Below are positions 14,982 to 23,570 of a stretch of DNA of 26,678 nucleotides, piece by piece. The position numbers and the translations under genes are program-made. How positions within the stretch are numbered: the stretch's first letter is position 1; each line of letters opens with the position of its first letter. The DNA is from UBA1443 sp964445745 (GTDB lineage: Bacteria; Omnitrophota; Omnitrophia; Omnitrophales; Aquincolibacteriaceae), in contig CAYULU010000025.1 of assembly GCA_964445745.1 (NCBI GenBank), positions 1 to 26,678 of the forward strand, in the 5' to 3' direction. The notes beneath the pieces were generated by a model. It saw only the letters and a list, made by a program, of their open reading frames with translations. It did no database searches and was not told the origin of the DNA.

Positions 14982-15054
14982 TGGACCTGAGGAGGATCGA
15001 ACTCCTGACCTCCGCAATGCGAATGCGGCGCTCTCCCAGCTGAGCTACAGGCCC
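14982..15054 (-). tRNA. tRNA-Ala (anticodon CGC)
   Basis: 73 bases on the minus strand. GGGCCTG pairs with CAGGTCC in the acceptor, with discriminator A at 14982. The anticodon stem CCGCA/TGCGG encloses TTCGCAT, giving CGC, which reads GCG. The T-loop GTTCGATC is normal. CCA is not encoded. It lies 46 bases past the alpha/beta hydrolase stop, and a T-rich stretch follows it. Confidence 0.95.
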
Positions 15055-15100
15055 TTTTCAAAAATAAAAAACGGGAAATGACGCAAAAAGCGGAACTGTA

Positions 15101-15937
15101 TTATACACAATCTTCCAGGATTGTCTTCAAGACATTAAACGCCTTCGCCTGATTTATTTCATTAAAAATTTCATGATAAAAACCTTCCAACAAAGTAAAT
15201 TCTTTCCCCGGAGCAACAAGCCGGTCAAAAAATCGACGTGCCGCCCGGGGTGCCACAATCCGTTCATCCCCCGCCGCAAGAATATTCACGGGACACGCAA
15301 CGGTCATCGTCTCCCGGTTGTTCAGATTTCTAATCGCATCAAAGATGGATCCAATCAACCGCGCAGAAATCCGACGTTTGATAAACGGGTCCTCCACATA
15401 AGCCCGCGACTCTGCCGGATCGTGCGAAAGCCGCCTGGGCATCACGGGATTTTGGTACTCATACGTCGGGCAAAAAAAACGAACCAGGTTGTTGACCTGC
15501 CGCATTAACGTTAAATGCGGGAATCCCAAAAAGGGCGCCGATAAAATAAGCCGTTTCACCCCGTTCGGATTTCTCCGGATCCATTCCAACGCGATCAGAC
15601 CCCCCAGGCTGTGCCCGAGAAAGACACATTCGCCCTTAACGTGATAGGTGTTTCTTAGATGCCGGACAAAAGCAGAAACATCCTCCAGAAAATCCTTAAA
15701 ATCCTTCCCCTCTTTCGAATTTGTTTTGAGAATCCCCATCCCGCGATAATCCATTACGGCAATTCTTACGGGTAAGCTTTGAAGCGCGTCTGCAAATTTC
15801 AAATACCTCCCCGAGTGCTCCCCATAGCCCGGTAAAATGATGAGAGTATGCCGTGGCTGGGGACAATCACAAACCCGGCAGAAGAGGTCGCATCCGTCAG
15901 GACCGGGAAAACGACTCTCTTCCCATGTCCGGTTCAT
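15101..15937 (-). CDS. Alpha/beta hydrolase, monoacylglycerol lipase-like
   Basis: 278 residues from ATG 15937, which overlaps the stop of the acyl-CoA synthetase gene as ATGA. Longer in-frame starts lie inside that gene. The oxyanion region is ILPGYGEHSGRY. The nucleophile is Ser110 in GHSLGG, the acid is Asp224 in AAGDERIV and the base is His255 in GFYHEIFNE, in the order of serine aminopeptidase S33/Hydrolase_4 lipases. Such enzymes free fatty acids from monoacylglycerol or lysophospholipid. There is no signal peptide. Coupling to the acyl-CoA synthetase suggests that the released acid is activated at once. Confidence 0.9.
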   Translation of the reverse strand: MNRTWEESRFPGPDGCDLFCRVCDCPQPRHTLIILPGYGEHSGRYLKFADALQSLPVRIAVMDYRGMGILKTNSKEGKDFKDFLEDVSAFVRHLRNTYHVKGECVFLGHSLGGLIALEWIRRNPNGVKRLILSAPFLGFPHLTLMRQVNNLVRFFCPTYEYQNPVMPRRLSHDPAESRAYVEDPFIKRRISARLIGSIFDAIRNLNNRETMTVACPVNILAAGDERIVAPRAARRFFDRLVAPGKEFTLLEGFYHEIFNEINQAKAFNVLKTILEDCV

Positions 15938-17814
15938 AAGCAAGCGGGCGGAGCCTGTGGCTCCTGGAGTTCCGCCCATGCCAGATCCGTTTTGCGGTAA
16001 AGCGATTCAATGCAATCCTGGTATTTCTCACAGATCACACGCCGTTTCATTTTTAAGGTGGGTGTCAATTCACCTCTCGCAAGAGAAAACTCCTGTTCCA
16101 GCAGTTCAAATGACTTAAGACGTTCGTAATTCGCAAGACCCTCGAGACTCTGGTCGATCCTTTTTCGAACCTGTGACATGATCTCAGGATGCCTCAAGAG
16201 TTCCGAGTACGAAAGGTTACATAGATTTAAAGTTTTAGCCAAAATCACCATTGCCTCCCGGTTTGGGACAATCAAGGCGCACAAATAAGGCCGTTTGTCC
16301 CCTACCACCAGAACCTGTAAAAAGAAATTGTCAGAAAGAATACGATTTTCGATATTCGTCGGTGCAATATTCTTTCCTCCGGCGGTCACAATCATATCCT
16401 TCTTTCGATCCGTAACATGGAGAAAACCATCCGAATCAAGACAGCCTATGTCTCCTGTATAAAGTCCCCCTTGTTTCATCAAAGCGGCAGTCCCCTCAGG
16501 ATCCCGGTAGTAGCCCTGCATCAGGCAGGGGCCTGAGGTTACAATCTCTCCGTCCTGGGCAATTCGAACCCGGATATTCGGGATGGGACGGCCAACGCTT
16601 CCAAACCTGAAAGATCCAGGCGCATTAACCGCAATCACAGGGGACGTTTCCGTGAGTCCGTACCCTTCAAGAATCAATAACCCTGCCGCGTGAAAAAATC
16701 TGGCAAGATCACTCGAAAGTGGAGCTCCTCCGGAAACAAAAAAACGAATTTTGCCACCAAAAGCACACCTTATTTTTCGCAGTAAAAGGCTCTTTGCAAC
16801 CCCATGAACCATGGAGATCCAAAAACTCATCTTCCCAGTTGTTTCAGTTTGTAACGTGGCTGTCTTTCCTATGTTAATGGCCCAGTTGTATATGCGTCGA
16901 ACCACAGGAGTGACCCGTCTGAGTTCTTCCTCCACCCGGGCTTGAGCCTTTTCAAAAAAACGAGGGACCGCGAAAACTACTGTGGGACAAACAGTCGCAA
17001 TGTCCCGGGCAACCATTCGCATACTTTCCGCGTAGACGATGCACGCACCACAGAGCGCCGCAAAATAATAACCGGCGGTTCGCTCAAAAATATGGGCCAG
17101 GGGGAGAAACGACACCACCGCATCATTTTCTCCGAGCGGGACATAGTGACGAGAGCCGGAACAATTCGCGATAAAATTCCGGTGCGTCAGCATGACCCCT
17201 TTGGGGCGACCGGTGGTGCCTGAGGTATAAATAATCGTTGCCAAATCATCAGGGCTTACATCTCGAAGGCACGCCTCGTAAATTCCGTCTTGGTTCAATT
17301 CTTCATCATGTCCCCACTTTTCAACATCCCTGAGAGACACCGTCCGGGTCAAATCATCAGGCTCAAAAGCAATCAGACCATTCACAATCATCTGATCCGT
17401 CAAGCCAGCGACCTTTGAAAGCTGTTCCTGCGTCGAAACGAAAAGGGCTCGAACCTCCGAGTGCCGTAAAATGTATTGAATGTCTTCGTCCGAGGAAGTC
17501 GCATAAACCGAAACCACCACGGCCCCCAAACTCAAGGCCCCAAGATCCGCCAACGTCCACTCAAAACGATTTTCGGAAAGAATCCCGACATGATCACCTT
17601 TTCGAATTCCAATTCGATAAAGCCCCAAAGCAACACGCCGGACACGTTCCATCCAGTCACGCCAGGTGAGCGAGCCCGAATATTCGTTGCCGATTTTATA
17701 GCGGAGAGCGATTTTGTCAGGATAGCGACTGGCACGCCTCAAAAAATGGGACGGGATATTTAACTGCTCGTCAAAATCTTCGAAGAAGTAGACGGCGGAT
17801 GAACCACCTGTCAT
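15934..17814 (-). CDS. Long-chain acyl-CoA synthetase (AMP-forming)
   Basis: 626 residues. It joins a fatty acid to coenzyme A through an acyl-AMP. The P-loop YTSGTTGRPKG is at 196-206, GYGLTETSP at 384-392, YTGDIG at 452-457 and DRKKDMIVTAGGKNIAPTNI near 468-487, with FLPLAHIFER in the FAA1/FadD15-like pattern. Length fits the long-chain subfamily. No membrane span is needed; these proteins lie on the inner membrane face. The hydrolase gene overlaps its stop by four bases, and a secreted coiled-coil gene ends 11 bases upstream. A thiolase and a patatin phospholipase are encoded nearby. Confidence 0.93.
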   Translation of the reverse strand: MTGGSSAVYFFEDFDEQLNIPSHFLRRASRYPDKIALRYKIGNEYSGSLTWRDWMERVRRVALGLYRIGIRKGDHVGILSENRFEWTLADLGALSLGAVVVSVYATSSDEDIQYILRHSEVRALFVSTQEQLSKVAGLTDQMIVNGLIAFEPDDLTRTVSLRDVEKWGHDEELNQDGIYEACLRDVSPDDLATIIYTSGTTGRPKGVMLTHRNFIANCSGSRHYVPLGENDAVVSFLPLAHIFERTAGYYFAALCGACIVYAESMRMVARDIATVCPTVVFAVPRFFEKAQARVEEELRRVTPVVRRIYNWAINIGKTATLQTETTGKMSFWISMVHGVAKSLLLRKIRCAFGGKIRFFVSGGAPLSSDLARFFHAAGLLILEGYGLTETSPVIAVNAPGSFRFGSVGRPIPNIRVRIAQDGEIVTSGPCLMQGYYRDPEGTAALMKQGGLYTGDIGCLDSDGFLHVTDRKKDMIVTAGGKNIAPTNIENRILSDNFFLQVLVVGDKRPYLCALIVPNREAMVILAKTLNLCNLSYSELLRHPEIMSQVRKRIDQSLEGLANYERLKSFELLEQEFSLARGELTPTLKMKRRVICEKYQDCIESLYRKTDLAWAELQEPQAPPACL

Positions 17815-17825
17815 GGGGATCGAAT

Positions 17826-18563
17826 TTAGTTTTGTTTAACCGGTGATTGAACCGCAATCGGATAAACGGTTACAGATTCCGGCTTTTTAGCAATCCGGGA
17901 CGTTTGCTGTAAATCACGAAGAATCGCCTGATTGCGCTGTGTCTCAGTGTTGATAATCCTGAGCTTTTCTTGAGCCAGCAAAACTTCTTTTTCAGCTCCT
18001 TTGCCCGCAGGCAAGACAGCGGGGGTCGTCTCGATCTTATTAAGAATTCTTTGATGCATGCGGGCCTGCTCCTGAATACGCTGAACCTGGGCAACCTGAT
18101 TACCCTGTAAATTCTTGATCTGTGCATTCAACTGCAACACTCTCTGAACCTCCTGGCGAATCTGGGTCACCTGCGGCGGGAGATCAACAGCCGGGGGCGG
18201 TGGAACATAGGCACTGGAAACCGTCGTAGGGATAGAGGATGTATCTTCTGAAATCTTCTTTTCCTGCCATTTATCCTTTTGTGCGGTAGAAGAGCCTTTT
18301 GATTTTTCGTCTTTCTCCGCGGAGGTTGAGGATGACTTCACCTGTTTGGCAGAAGTCGTTTTTTTCGTCGACTTCTTTCCAAAGAATTTGGCGAGTTGCT
18401 CACTAAGGAATGTCTGGGGGGATGTCGCGGCAGTGACTTTTGTAGTCGCAGAATCCTGTGCGACTCCGGAAGATTTCTCACCACCCATCGCGCCCAAATG
18501 CACTGCCACGGATAACGCCAGGACCGGTATCGTTACGATATTTTTATTCAAATTCCACCTCAT
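17826..18563 (-). CDS. Exported Lys/Ser/Thr-rich coiled-coil protein
   Basis: 245 residues. The N-terminus (MRWNLNKNIVTIPVLALSVAVH) looks like a signal peptide or anchor. Next comes a low-complexity stretch of Ser, Thr and Lys (about 30-110) and a proline-rich linker YVPPPPAVDLPP. From about 130 to 230 a Gln-rich helix with VLQLNAQIKNLQGNQVAQVQ is predicted to form a coiled coil. This is a periplasmic scaffold-like architecture; I recognise no family. It is the first gene of the acyl-CoA synthetase unit and has its own upstream AT-rich promoter region. Confidence 0.75.
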   Translation of the reverse strand: MRWNLNKNIVTIPVLALSVAVHLGAMGGEKSSGVAQDSATTKVTAATSPQTFLSEQLAKFFGKKSTKKTTSAKQVKSSSTSAEKDEKSKGSSTAQKDKWQEKKISEDTSSIPTTVSSAYVPPPPAVDLPPQVTQIRQEVQRVLQLNAQIKNLQGNQVAQVQRIQEQARMHQRILNKIETTPAVLPAGKGAEKEVLLAQEKLRIINTETQRNQAILRDLQQTSRIAKKPESVTVYPIAVQSPVKQN

Positions 18564-18579
18564 CTCAGTATGTTAGGAT

Positions 18580-18620
18580 TTATTCGGCGAAGATATTATA
18601 TCGTAAATTGTATCGAATAA
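18580..18620 (-). promoter_or_regulatory. Promoter region with inverted repeat
   Basis: On the minus strand TATAAT (18600-18595) lies about 32 bases before the ATG at 18563; a matching -35 box is weak. TTATTCG (18580-18586) and CGAATAA (18614-18620) form an inverted repeat that straddles the -10 box, where a repressor could bind. Confidence 0.45.
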
Positions 18621-18668
18621 ATCTTGTTTTTCTTGATAAATTATTCTTACCCTTATCAATAATGTCCG

Positions 18669-19853
18669 CTATCGGCATCGCTCAAGGATCATGGCGCCCC
18701 CTTGTCCTCCACCAATACAAAGTGTGGCCAGCCCCAAATTCGCCTGCCGCCGCTCCATTTCATAAAGCAAAGTCACCACAACCCTCGTCCCACTGGCGCC
18801 CACCGGATGTCCCAGTGCAATCGCCCCGCCACAACAGTTCGTCACCGATCGATCGAGGTTTAACTCTCTCTCGACCGCCAAATATTGTGCCGCAAAAGCC
18901 TCATTCACTTCAATCGTCTGAATGTCCTTAAGAGAAAGACCGCTTTTTGCAAGCGCTTTCTTGGTCGCTATCACCGGACCCAGCCCCATCCATTCAGGTT
19001 CAATGCCCGAGAAAGCCACTTCCCTGATAGTTGCCATCACCTCAAGTCCCAGGGACCGGGCTTTTTCCCGAGACGCCACAATCACCGCCGCCGCTCCATC
19101 CGAAATCTGGCTGGAATTACCTGCCGTCACCGTTCCATCCGTCTTCCTGAAAACCGGTGACAGTTTACCGAGACCCTCCAGGCTGGTTTCCTGCCAGGGA
19201 CCTTCGTCCTTATCAAAGATATTGCTTCGTCCTTTCGAATCCGGAATCACGACCGGCATCATTTCCCTTTTAAACATCCCCTTTTGATCAGCCAAGCAGG
19301 CTTTCTGATGAGATTCTAAAGCCAAGGCATCTTGTTCGATTCGGCCAATCCCTAACTTTTCCGCCAAAAGGTCCGCGGTCTCCCCCATCATCATTCCTGA
19401 CAACGGATCCCGCAACCCTTCCCATAAGGAGTCAACGAGCACAGAATCCCTGATCTTTTTACCAAATCGAAGATCTCGATTAAGAAAGGGAGAGGCCGAC
19501 ATTACCTCAACACCACCTGCTACAATCAGCTCGCTCTCGCCTGAACGAATCGAAAGAAAGGCATTGTGGATCGATTGCAGTCCCGATCCACAGTTACGAT
19601 TGACCGTATAAGCTGGTACGGCATGAGGGATGCCTGCCCTGACTGCGATGACACGGGCTACATTGTGAGCATCGGATTGCTGACCGACACAGCCTAAAAT
19701 CACTTCATCGACCTCGGACGGGTCGAGCCTGGATCTTTCCAAAAGACCTCGCAGGATCTGTGTCCCGAGATCCTGGTTGGAAAAAAATTTAAGCGCGCCC
19801 CCGAGTTTAGCAATGGGAGTGCGACATGCTCCCGCGATCACAACATCTTTCAT
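18669..19853 (-). CDS. Acetyl-CoA acetyltransferase / thiolase
   Basis: 394 residues. Thiolase II condenses or cleaves acyl-CoA. The acyl-accepting Cys88 is in NRNCGSG. NEAFAAQ precedes the His349 region, GHPVGASG, and the acid/base Cys379 is in LCIGGGQG, so all catalytic groups are present. The biosynthetic type (two acetyl-CoA to acetoacetyl-CoA) and the degradative type cannot be told apart from this sequence alone. GGAGG precedes the ATG by 11 bases. It follows the patatin-domain gene after a 33-base gap and is probably cotranscribed with it. No beta-oxidation dehydrogenase genes are inside the window. Confidence 0.94.
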   Translation of the reverse strand: MKDVVIAGACRTPIAKLGGALKFFSNQDLGTQILRGLLERSRLDPSEVDEVILGCVGQQSDAHNVARVIAVRAGIPHAVPAYTVNRNCGSGLQSIHNAFLSIRSGESELIVAGGVEVMSASPFLNRDLRFGKKIRDSVLVDSLWEGLRDPLSGMMMGETADLLAEKLGIGRIEQDALALESHQKACLADQKGMFKREMMPVVIPDSKGRSNIFDKDEGPWQETSLEGLGKLSPVFRKTDGTVTAGNSSQISDGAAAVIVASREKARSLGLEVMATIREVAFSGIEPEWMGLGPVIATKKALAKSGLSLKDIQTIEVNEAFAAQYLAVERELNLDRSVTNCCGGAIALGHPVGASGTRVVVTLLYEMERRQANLGLATLCIGGGQGGAMILERCR

Positions 19854-19886
19854 TGAACGGTATTCCTCCGATTGGATTGAGAGAGG

Positions 19887-21923
19887 CTATTCTACCAGAA
19901 GGCGCTTCATCTCAGCTAGCTGTTCCCTCGCTCGGACGATCCCTTCCTGGATAAATTTATCGGGTGAGAAAAACTCGATCCAGTGTCCGTCAGGACGAGC
20001 TGCGTGGATAAAAATATCGGCATCATTCGCCTGCATTCGGGCAATTTCATACTCCATAAATTGAATGGTATTCATCAGGACATTAAAAATATTCCCGGTG
20101 TAACGGCGAGTGGCACGGTCCAGGGCCTTGATCATCATCCGCCGCCATGAAGACTGATTCTGAAGTTCAACATGGATCGCCTTTCGCCGGATCTCATTCC
20201 TTTGAATCAAATCCTTGGGGCTCGGGAGGACGTTCACTGCAATAATCTTTCGCACCCCCATCAGAGAAAGGGATTTGATCGGAAGCGGATCGATAATCCC
20301 TCCGTCCAAAAGGAAACTTCCCCGATGCGGGAAGGGACGGAAAAATCCCGGGATCGAAATGGATGCACGGATCGCACTCATCAAATTTCCGGAATCAAAA
20401 ATAACTTCTTCCGAGGTTAACAGGTTTGCCGCGGTAATCTTCAGTGGAATCTTAAGATCCTGAAACATCATTTTTTTAAAATAAGGTTCCAGAAAACGCA
20501 TCACCTGGTTTCCTTTAAAAAAACCCATGTGCATCGCCGAAAGGTCACCAAAACCGAGCAACTTGAAAAAGGCGTTCTTTTTCCCAAGCTGCCCGGCAAT
20601 CTTTTCGATCTCGTAAGAATCCAGTCCTGCCGCCCAGAAAGCCCCCATCAGGGCTCCGATGCTGGAACCCGAAATAATATCAATGGGGATTTTTTCTTGT
20701 TCCAGAACTCTTAAGACCCCGATGTGTGCCAGCCCGTAAGCCGCGCCGCTTCCGAGAACAAGACCGACCAGCTTCTCGGACCATTCTTTCGCCAGGTAGT
20801 TGATCATCCGTTCGTATCGGTAGCGCTGGTACTGAATCGACGGAAGCATGGAAAGCGTCTGGATCTCCACCGGCGTGACCTCACCCAAAGTGTCCGGCTC
20901 CGGAATTTTTTCCCCGTGCGGCATGATAATTCGCATTTCATTTTTGTTGAATCCGAAATCACGACAGAGCTCTGCGGTTTTCTGCGAAACAAAAGAGAAT
21001 GCCTCTGCCCTGTTCTCGGCCCACAAATAAATCCGGTCTGAATAATTAAGTGCCTTGATAGCAACCGGGGTCTCACGGGAAGGAAGACACAAAACAAGAT
21101 AATCATATTGATAACTTAGACAAGTCAGCAAAGAAGCAAAACGTTGATCTTCAGAGATCAATGAACCATTTTGAGAAAGTGACAAGAGATCAAAACCGTG
21201 CGGACTTTTGGCAATCGTTTCGGTCGCATCGCCCTCACTTGTGATTTTTACAGTCGAGAGATCAAGTCGGTTCAGTTTCAAACCCGTCAGATCCTGCGGC
21301 AGTTGCGCATAAAGGTGACCGGAAAGATCCACCATCAAAATTCGCCGTTGTGTCACGCGGTGAAGAGCACTGACAAAATCCACGAGAAAACGTGTCATCG
21401 CGCGGGACATTTCGGAACAATAAACCGAGGCAATTCGGACCTCACGCCGATGACGACTATAGCCTAGTTCTCCGCGAGTAAGATGACGGCCAAGTGACCG
21501 GCTCAGGTGCAACGCGAAGGAAGGAATTTCACGTAGCAACTTCTGGAAGTCATCGGCGACGATCTTGAGTACCACCGCATCCGTCTTCGCTTCTACCGTG
21601 GCACTGTGCACACTTCCTGTCAAAAGCGATGTTTCTCCGAAGTGTTCACCCCGGTAAAAAAAGAGGATCGTGTTTTCTTTTTCGTTGGCGCGAGCGCGAG
21701 AAAATAAACGGAAGCGGCCGGAGATAATGAGATAAAAGGCCTCGGGAGGGGTCCCCTCTTCGTAAACAACGTCTCCCCTCTTGAAGCCGACAAGGCGGGA
21801 AGACCGTTCGACAAGAGTTTGTTCTTCGGCAGTGAGTGAAGAAAACAAAGGGATGGAATCTAAAAAATAACCCTCTTTGTCGTTGGACCTTACTTTTTTA
21901 CCGAAGGGGAAAAAATTTGCCAT
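19887..21923 (-). CDS. Patatin-like phospholipase with N-terminal cyclic-nucleotide-binding domain (NTE type)
   Basis: 678 residues in three parts. About 20-140 is a cNMP-binding fold (LFSSLTAEEQ ... GEHFGETSLLTG), in which the usual ligand-binding Arg is replaced by His106. About 160-340 looks like a Rossmann/MinD-type fold (RRILMVDLSGHLY, YDYLVLCLPS) but lacks a Walker A loop. About 385-600 is the patatin domain, with the glycine-rich oxyanion region GLVLGSGAAYGLAHIGV, nucleophile Ser421 in GSSIG and Asp540 in LLDGG. This is the layout of neuropathy target esterase-like enzymes, which release fatty acid from phospholipid or lysophospholipid. It fits a lipid-remodelling role with the thiolase, synthetase and hydrolase genes. 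Confidence 0.93.
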   Translation of the reverse strand: MANFFPFGKKVRSNDKEGYFLDSIPLFSSLTAEEQTLVERSSRLVGFKRGDVVYEEGTPPEAFYLIISGRFRLFSRARANEKENTILFFYRGEHFGETSLLTGSVHSATVEAKTDAVVLKIVADDFQKLLREIPSFALHLSRSLGRHLTRGELGYSRHRREVRIASVYCSEMSRAMTRFLVDFVSALHRVTQRRILMVDLSGHLYAQLPQDLTGLKLNRLDLSTVKITSEGDATETIAKSPHGFDLLSLSQNGSLISEDQRFASLLTCLSYQYDYLVLCLPSRETPVAIKALNYSDRIYLWAENRAEAFSFVSQKTAELCRDFGFNKNEMRIIMPHGEKIPEPDTLGEVTPVEIQTLSMLPSIQYQRYRYERMINYLAKEWSEKLVGLVLGSGAAYGLAHIGVLRVLEQEKIPIDIISGSSIGALMGAFWAAGLDSYEIEKIAGQLGKKNAFFKLLGFGDLSAMHMGFFKGNQVMRFLEPYFKKMMFQDLKIPLKITAANLLTSEEVIFDSGNLMSAIRASISIPGFFRPFPHRGSFLLDGGIIDPLPIKSLSLMGVRKIIAVNVLPSPKDLIQRNEIRRKAIHVELQNQSSWRRMMIKALDRATRRYTGNIFNVLMNTIQFMEYEIARMQANDADIFIHAARPDGHWIEFFSPDKFIQEGIVRAREQLAEMKRLLVE

Positions 21924-22077
21924 GCCAATAGTATCGGCAGACCAAGAAGATCACCTTACTGAGGTTTCAGTCCTTTTTGCAAGAGCTTCCTTGGAGAGTG
22001 CAACAGATGTGTCATTTCAGATTTCAGGATGAAAAGCGCGACACTGGACAAGCACGAGAACGCCTCGCCCAACGTGC

Positions 22078-22467
22078 TTACCACTCATGCAAACTTTCAG
22101 GGTCTGCAAGATCATTCACTTTAGTCTCTAGCCAATGATTGTAGGCGTAATCAAGAACACGAAATTTATCAACCGGATCCATGTTCTTGAGGCGTATTCC
22201 TTGATCGTAGCCTTGATTCGAACCATCCGAGGGACGCGCCCACACAACCGTGCCCGAACTGAAAATCGGTTTGGGATCATCCGGAATTGAAATTTCAAGA
22301 TCCAGCTGTGTTCCTTCACGAATTTCCTTGTCCGAATTGATCTTGATCCCCTCACGGCACAGATCGCGGCTCAGTCCGATTCCTTTCAAGGTTGCACTGT
22401 CCAATCCAGAATATTTGATGCTCATGTAAGCATCGAAGCGCTTAAACTTGCGCTTATCACTGTCCAT
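22078..22467 (-). CDS. PilZ-domain protein, DxCxxG variant
   Basis: 129 residues. RKFKR (R6-x3-R10) matches the first c-di-GMP motif. The second reads DLCREG, with Cys where Ser is usual. The rest (LDLEISIPDDPKPIFSSG, GTVVWAR, DQGIRLKNM) follows a PilZ barrel. AAGGAGG lies four bases before the ATG. It stands alone: 236 bases separate it from yajQ upstream and 154 from the patatin gene downstream. A hairpin (AAGCACG with CGTGCTT, 22050-22079) overlaps its stop, without a good poly-T tail. Confidence 0.85.
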   Translation of the reverse strand: MDSDKRKFKRFDAYMSIKYSGLDSATLKGIGLSRDLCREGIKINSDKEIREGTQLDLEISIPDDPKPIFSSGTVVWARPSDGSNQGYDQGIRLKNMDPVDKFRVLDYAYNHWLETKVNDLADPESLHEW

Positions 22468-22670
22468 GGGGCCTCCTTCGCCTTTTTGACATTTGAGAAA
22501 TATGACTCGTTTTCTAAAAAATAGACTTTTTAATATCGAGATTTATCTTAAAACACCACTCACCCGAAAAAAAAGTAGCACATGCTTATCAAAAATACAA
22601 GGGCAACACGTTATTTATTCGGCCTTATGAGGGAAAGCTTTAGGCGACAATCTTCGCAGGGCACAGAATA

Positions 22671-22711
22671 GATCTAACTTGTTAGATCACAAAGGGTTAG
22701 ATATTATCTAA
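22671..22711. promoter_or_regulatory. Two adjacent palindromes sharing TTAGAT half-sites
   Basis: GATCTAAC (22671-22678), TT, and GTTAGATC (22681-22688) form a perfect 8-base inverted repeat. Eight bases later TTAGAT (22697-22702) and ATCTAA (22706-22711) form a second one with a three-base centre. The four half-sites all contain TTAGAT. The second palindrome overlaps the yajQ stop. They lie about 200 bases before the PilZ start at 22467. The pattern resembles a double operator for a dimeric regulator; the protein is unknown. No gene is visible in 22468-22703. Confidence 0.5.
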
Positions 22712-23207
22712 AATTGACAAACTGTACGGGAATGTCAAGTGGCAGGGTCTGAACAAATCGGATCACAGCCTGGAGATCATCCTTGCTTTTAGAAGAAACC
22801 CGGAGTTGATCACCCTGGATCGACGTCTGAACCTTCAACTTCTGGTCTTTAATGTTTCTGGCTATTTCTTTGGCCTTTTCATGGGCAATGCCCTGCTGAA
22901 GATGCACATCCTGACGGGAACAATCATCAAATGCTTTTTCCGGGGTTTTAAAATCGAGCGCCTTCAAGGAGATTTTTCGTCCTGCCATGCGCGTCTTTAA
23001 AATATCCTGAAGATTGCGAAGTTTCATTTCATCATCCGCAATCAGTTGTATTTTTACTAATTCTTTTTCGCGGATCAATTCGACTGAGCTCTTGCTACCT
23101 TTAAAATCAAACCGGGTCAGCAATTCCTTTTTGGCCTGATTGACAGCGTTGTCGACCTCTTGCAGGTCTAACTTAGAAACAATGTCGAAAGAAAAATCTT
23201 GTGCCAT
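22704..23207 (-). CDS. yajQ: YajQ-family nucleotide-binding protein
   Basis: 167 residues from ATG 23207 (MAQDFSFDIVSKLDLQEVDNAV). The open frame extends further upstream but overlaps the PilZ gene out of frame, so I exclude that part. Family marks are the N-terminal SFDIVSK-D, RFDFKGSKSSVEL and the C-terminal VRVSSKSKDDLQ-like stretch with PVQFVNFR. YajQ (DUF520) proteins bind nucleotides; a Xanthomonas relative binds c-di-GMP, which is interesting next to a PilZ gene. It starts 7 bases after the PilZ stop without a clear ribosome site, so it probably relies on translational coupling. Confidence 0.93.
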   Translation of the reverse strand: MAQDFSFDIVSKLDLQEVDNAVNQAKKELLTRFDFKGSKSSVELIREKELVKIQLIADDEMKLRNLQDILKTRMAGRKISLKALDFKTPEKAFDDCSRQDVHLQQGIAHEKAKEIARNIKDQKLKVQTSIQGDQLRVSSKSKDDLQAVIRFVQTLPLDIPVQFVNFR

Positions 23208-23214
23208 GAAATGA

Positions 23215-23568
23215 TTATTTTTGGGGTTGGGATAAAAAAGAGCGCAATCGCTGGCGGGAAAAATCGTCAATATCAAGAAACTCGATGCCGGTATCGTAAC
23301 TCTTCGCCGAGGATTTGAGCTCCCGGTTAGGGACGACCCAAACGCTCCTGCCTGTACATTGTACGGGGGGTTCCCCATCCTTAAGCTCAAGCGTGACCTT
23401 GCATCGATCAAACCGCTCCAGGGGCTCATCCAGCATAAGACACAGTCCTCCCATTCCGACATTTTCCGTAATGGTCTTGACAGCGCGTTCGCGGCCTTGG
23501 GGATAAACAACCACTTCGCAGGTTAGATGGAGGCGGGGAAATTTCCGTTTATTAAAACCATCCCACAC
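23215..23568 (-). CDS. PilZ-domain protein, NxGxxG variant
   Basis: 117 residues. RKFPR (R8-x3-R12) matches the first c-di-GMP motif; the second reads NVGMGG, with Gly where Ser is usual. The remainder (LCLMLDEPLERFDRCKVTLEL, TGIEFLDIDDFSRQRL) fits a PilZ barrel and C-terminal helix. The start is GTG at 23568, two bases after the SPOR gene stop. The AAGGAG inside the end of the SPOR gene gives its ribosome site, so expression is coupled. The motif change may lower c-di-GMP binding. Confidence 0.82.
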   Translation of the reverse strand: MWDGFNKRKFPRLHLTCEVVVYPQGRERAVKTITENVGMGGLCLMLDEPLERFDRCKVTLELKDGEPPVQCTGRSVWVVPNRELKSSAKSYDTGIEFLDIDDFSRQRLRSFLSQPQK

Positions 23569-23570
23569 GA

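Noticed and set aside
22050..22079. Terminator at the end of the isolated PilZ gene
   Set aside because: The 7-base stem is clear, but no T run follows, so it may be only an RNA structure.
23208..23510. N-terminal extension of the YajQ frame
   Set aside because: It overlaps the PilZ gene in another frame and has no YajQ similarity. The family start MAQDFSFDIV is at 23207.
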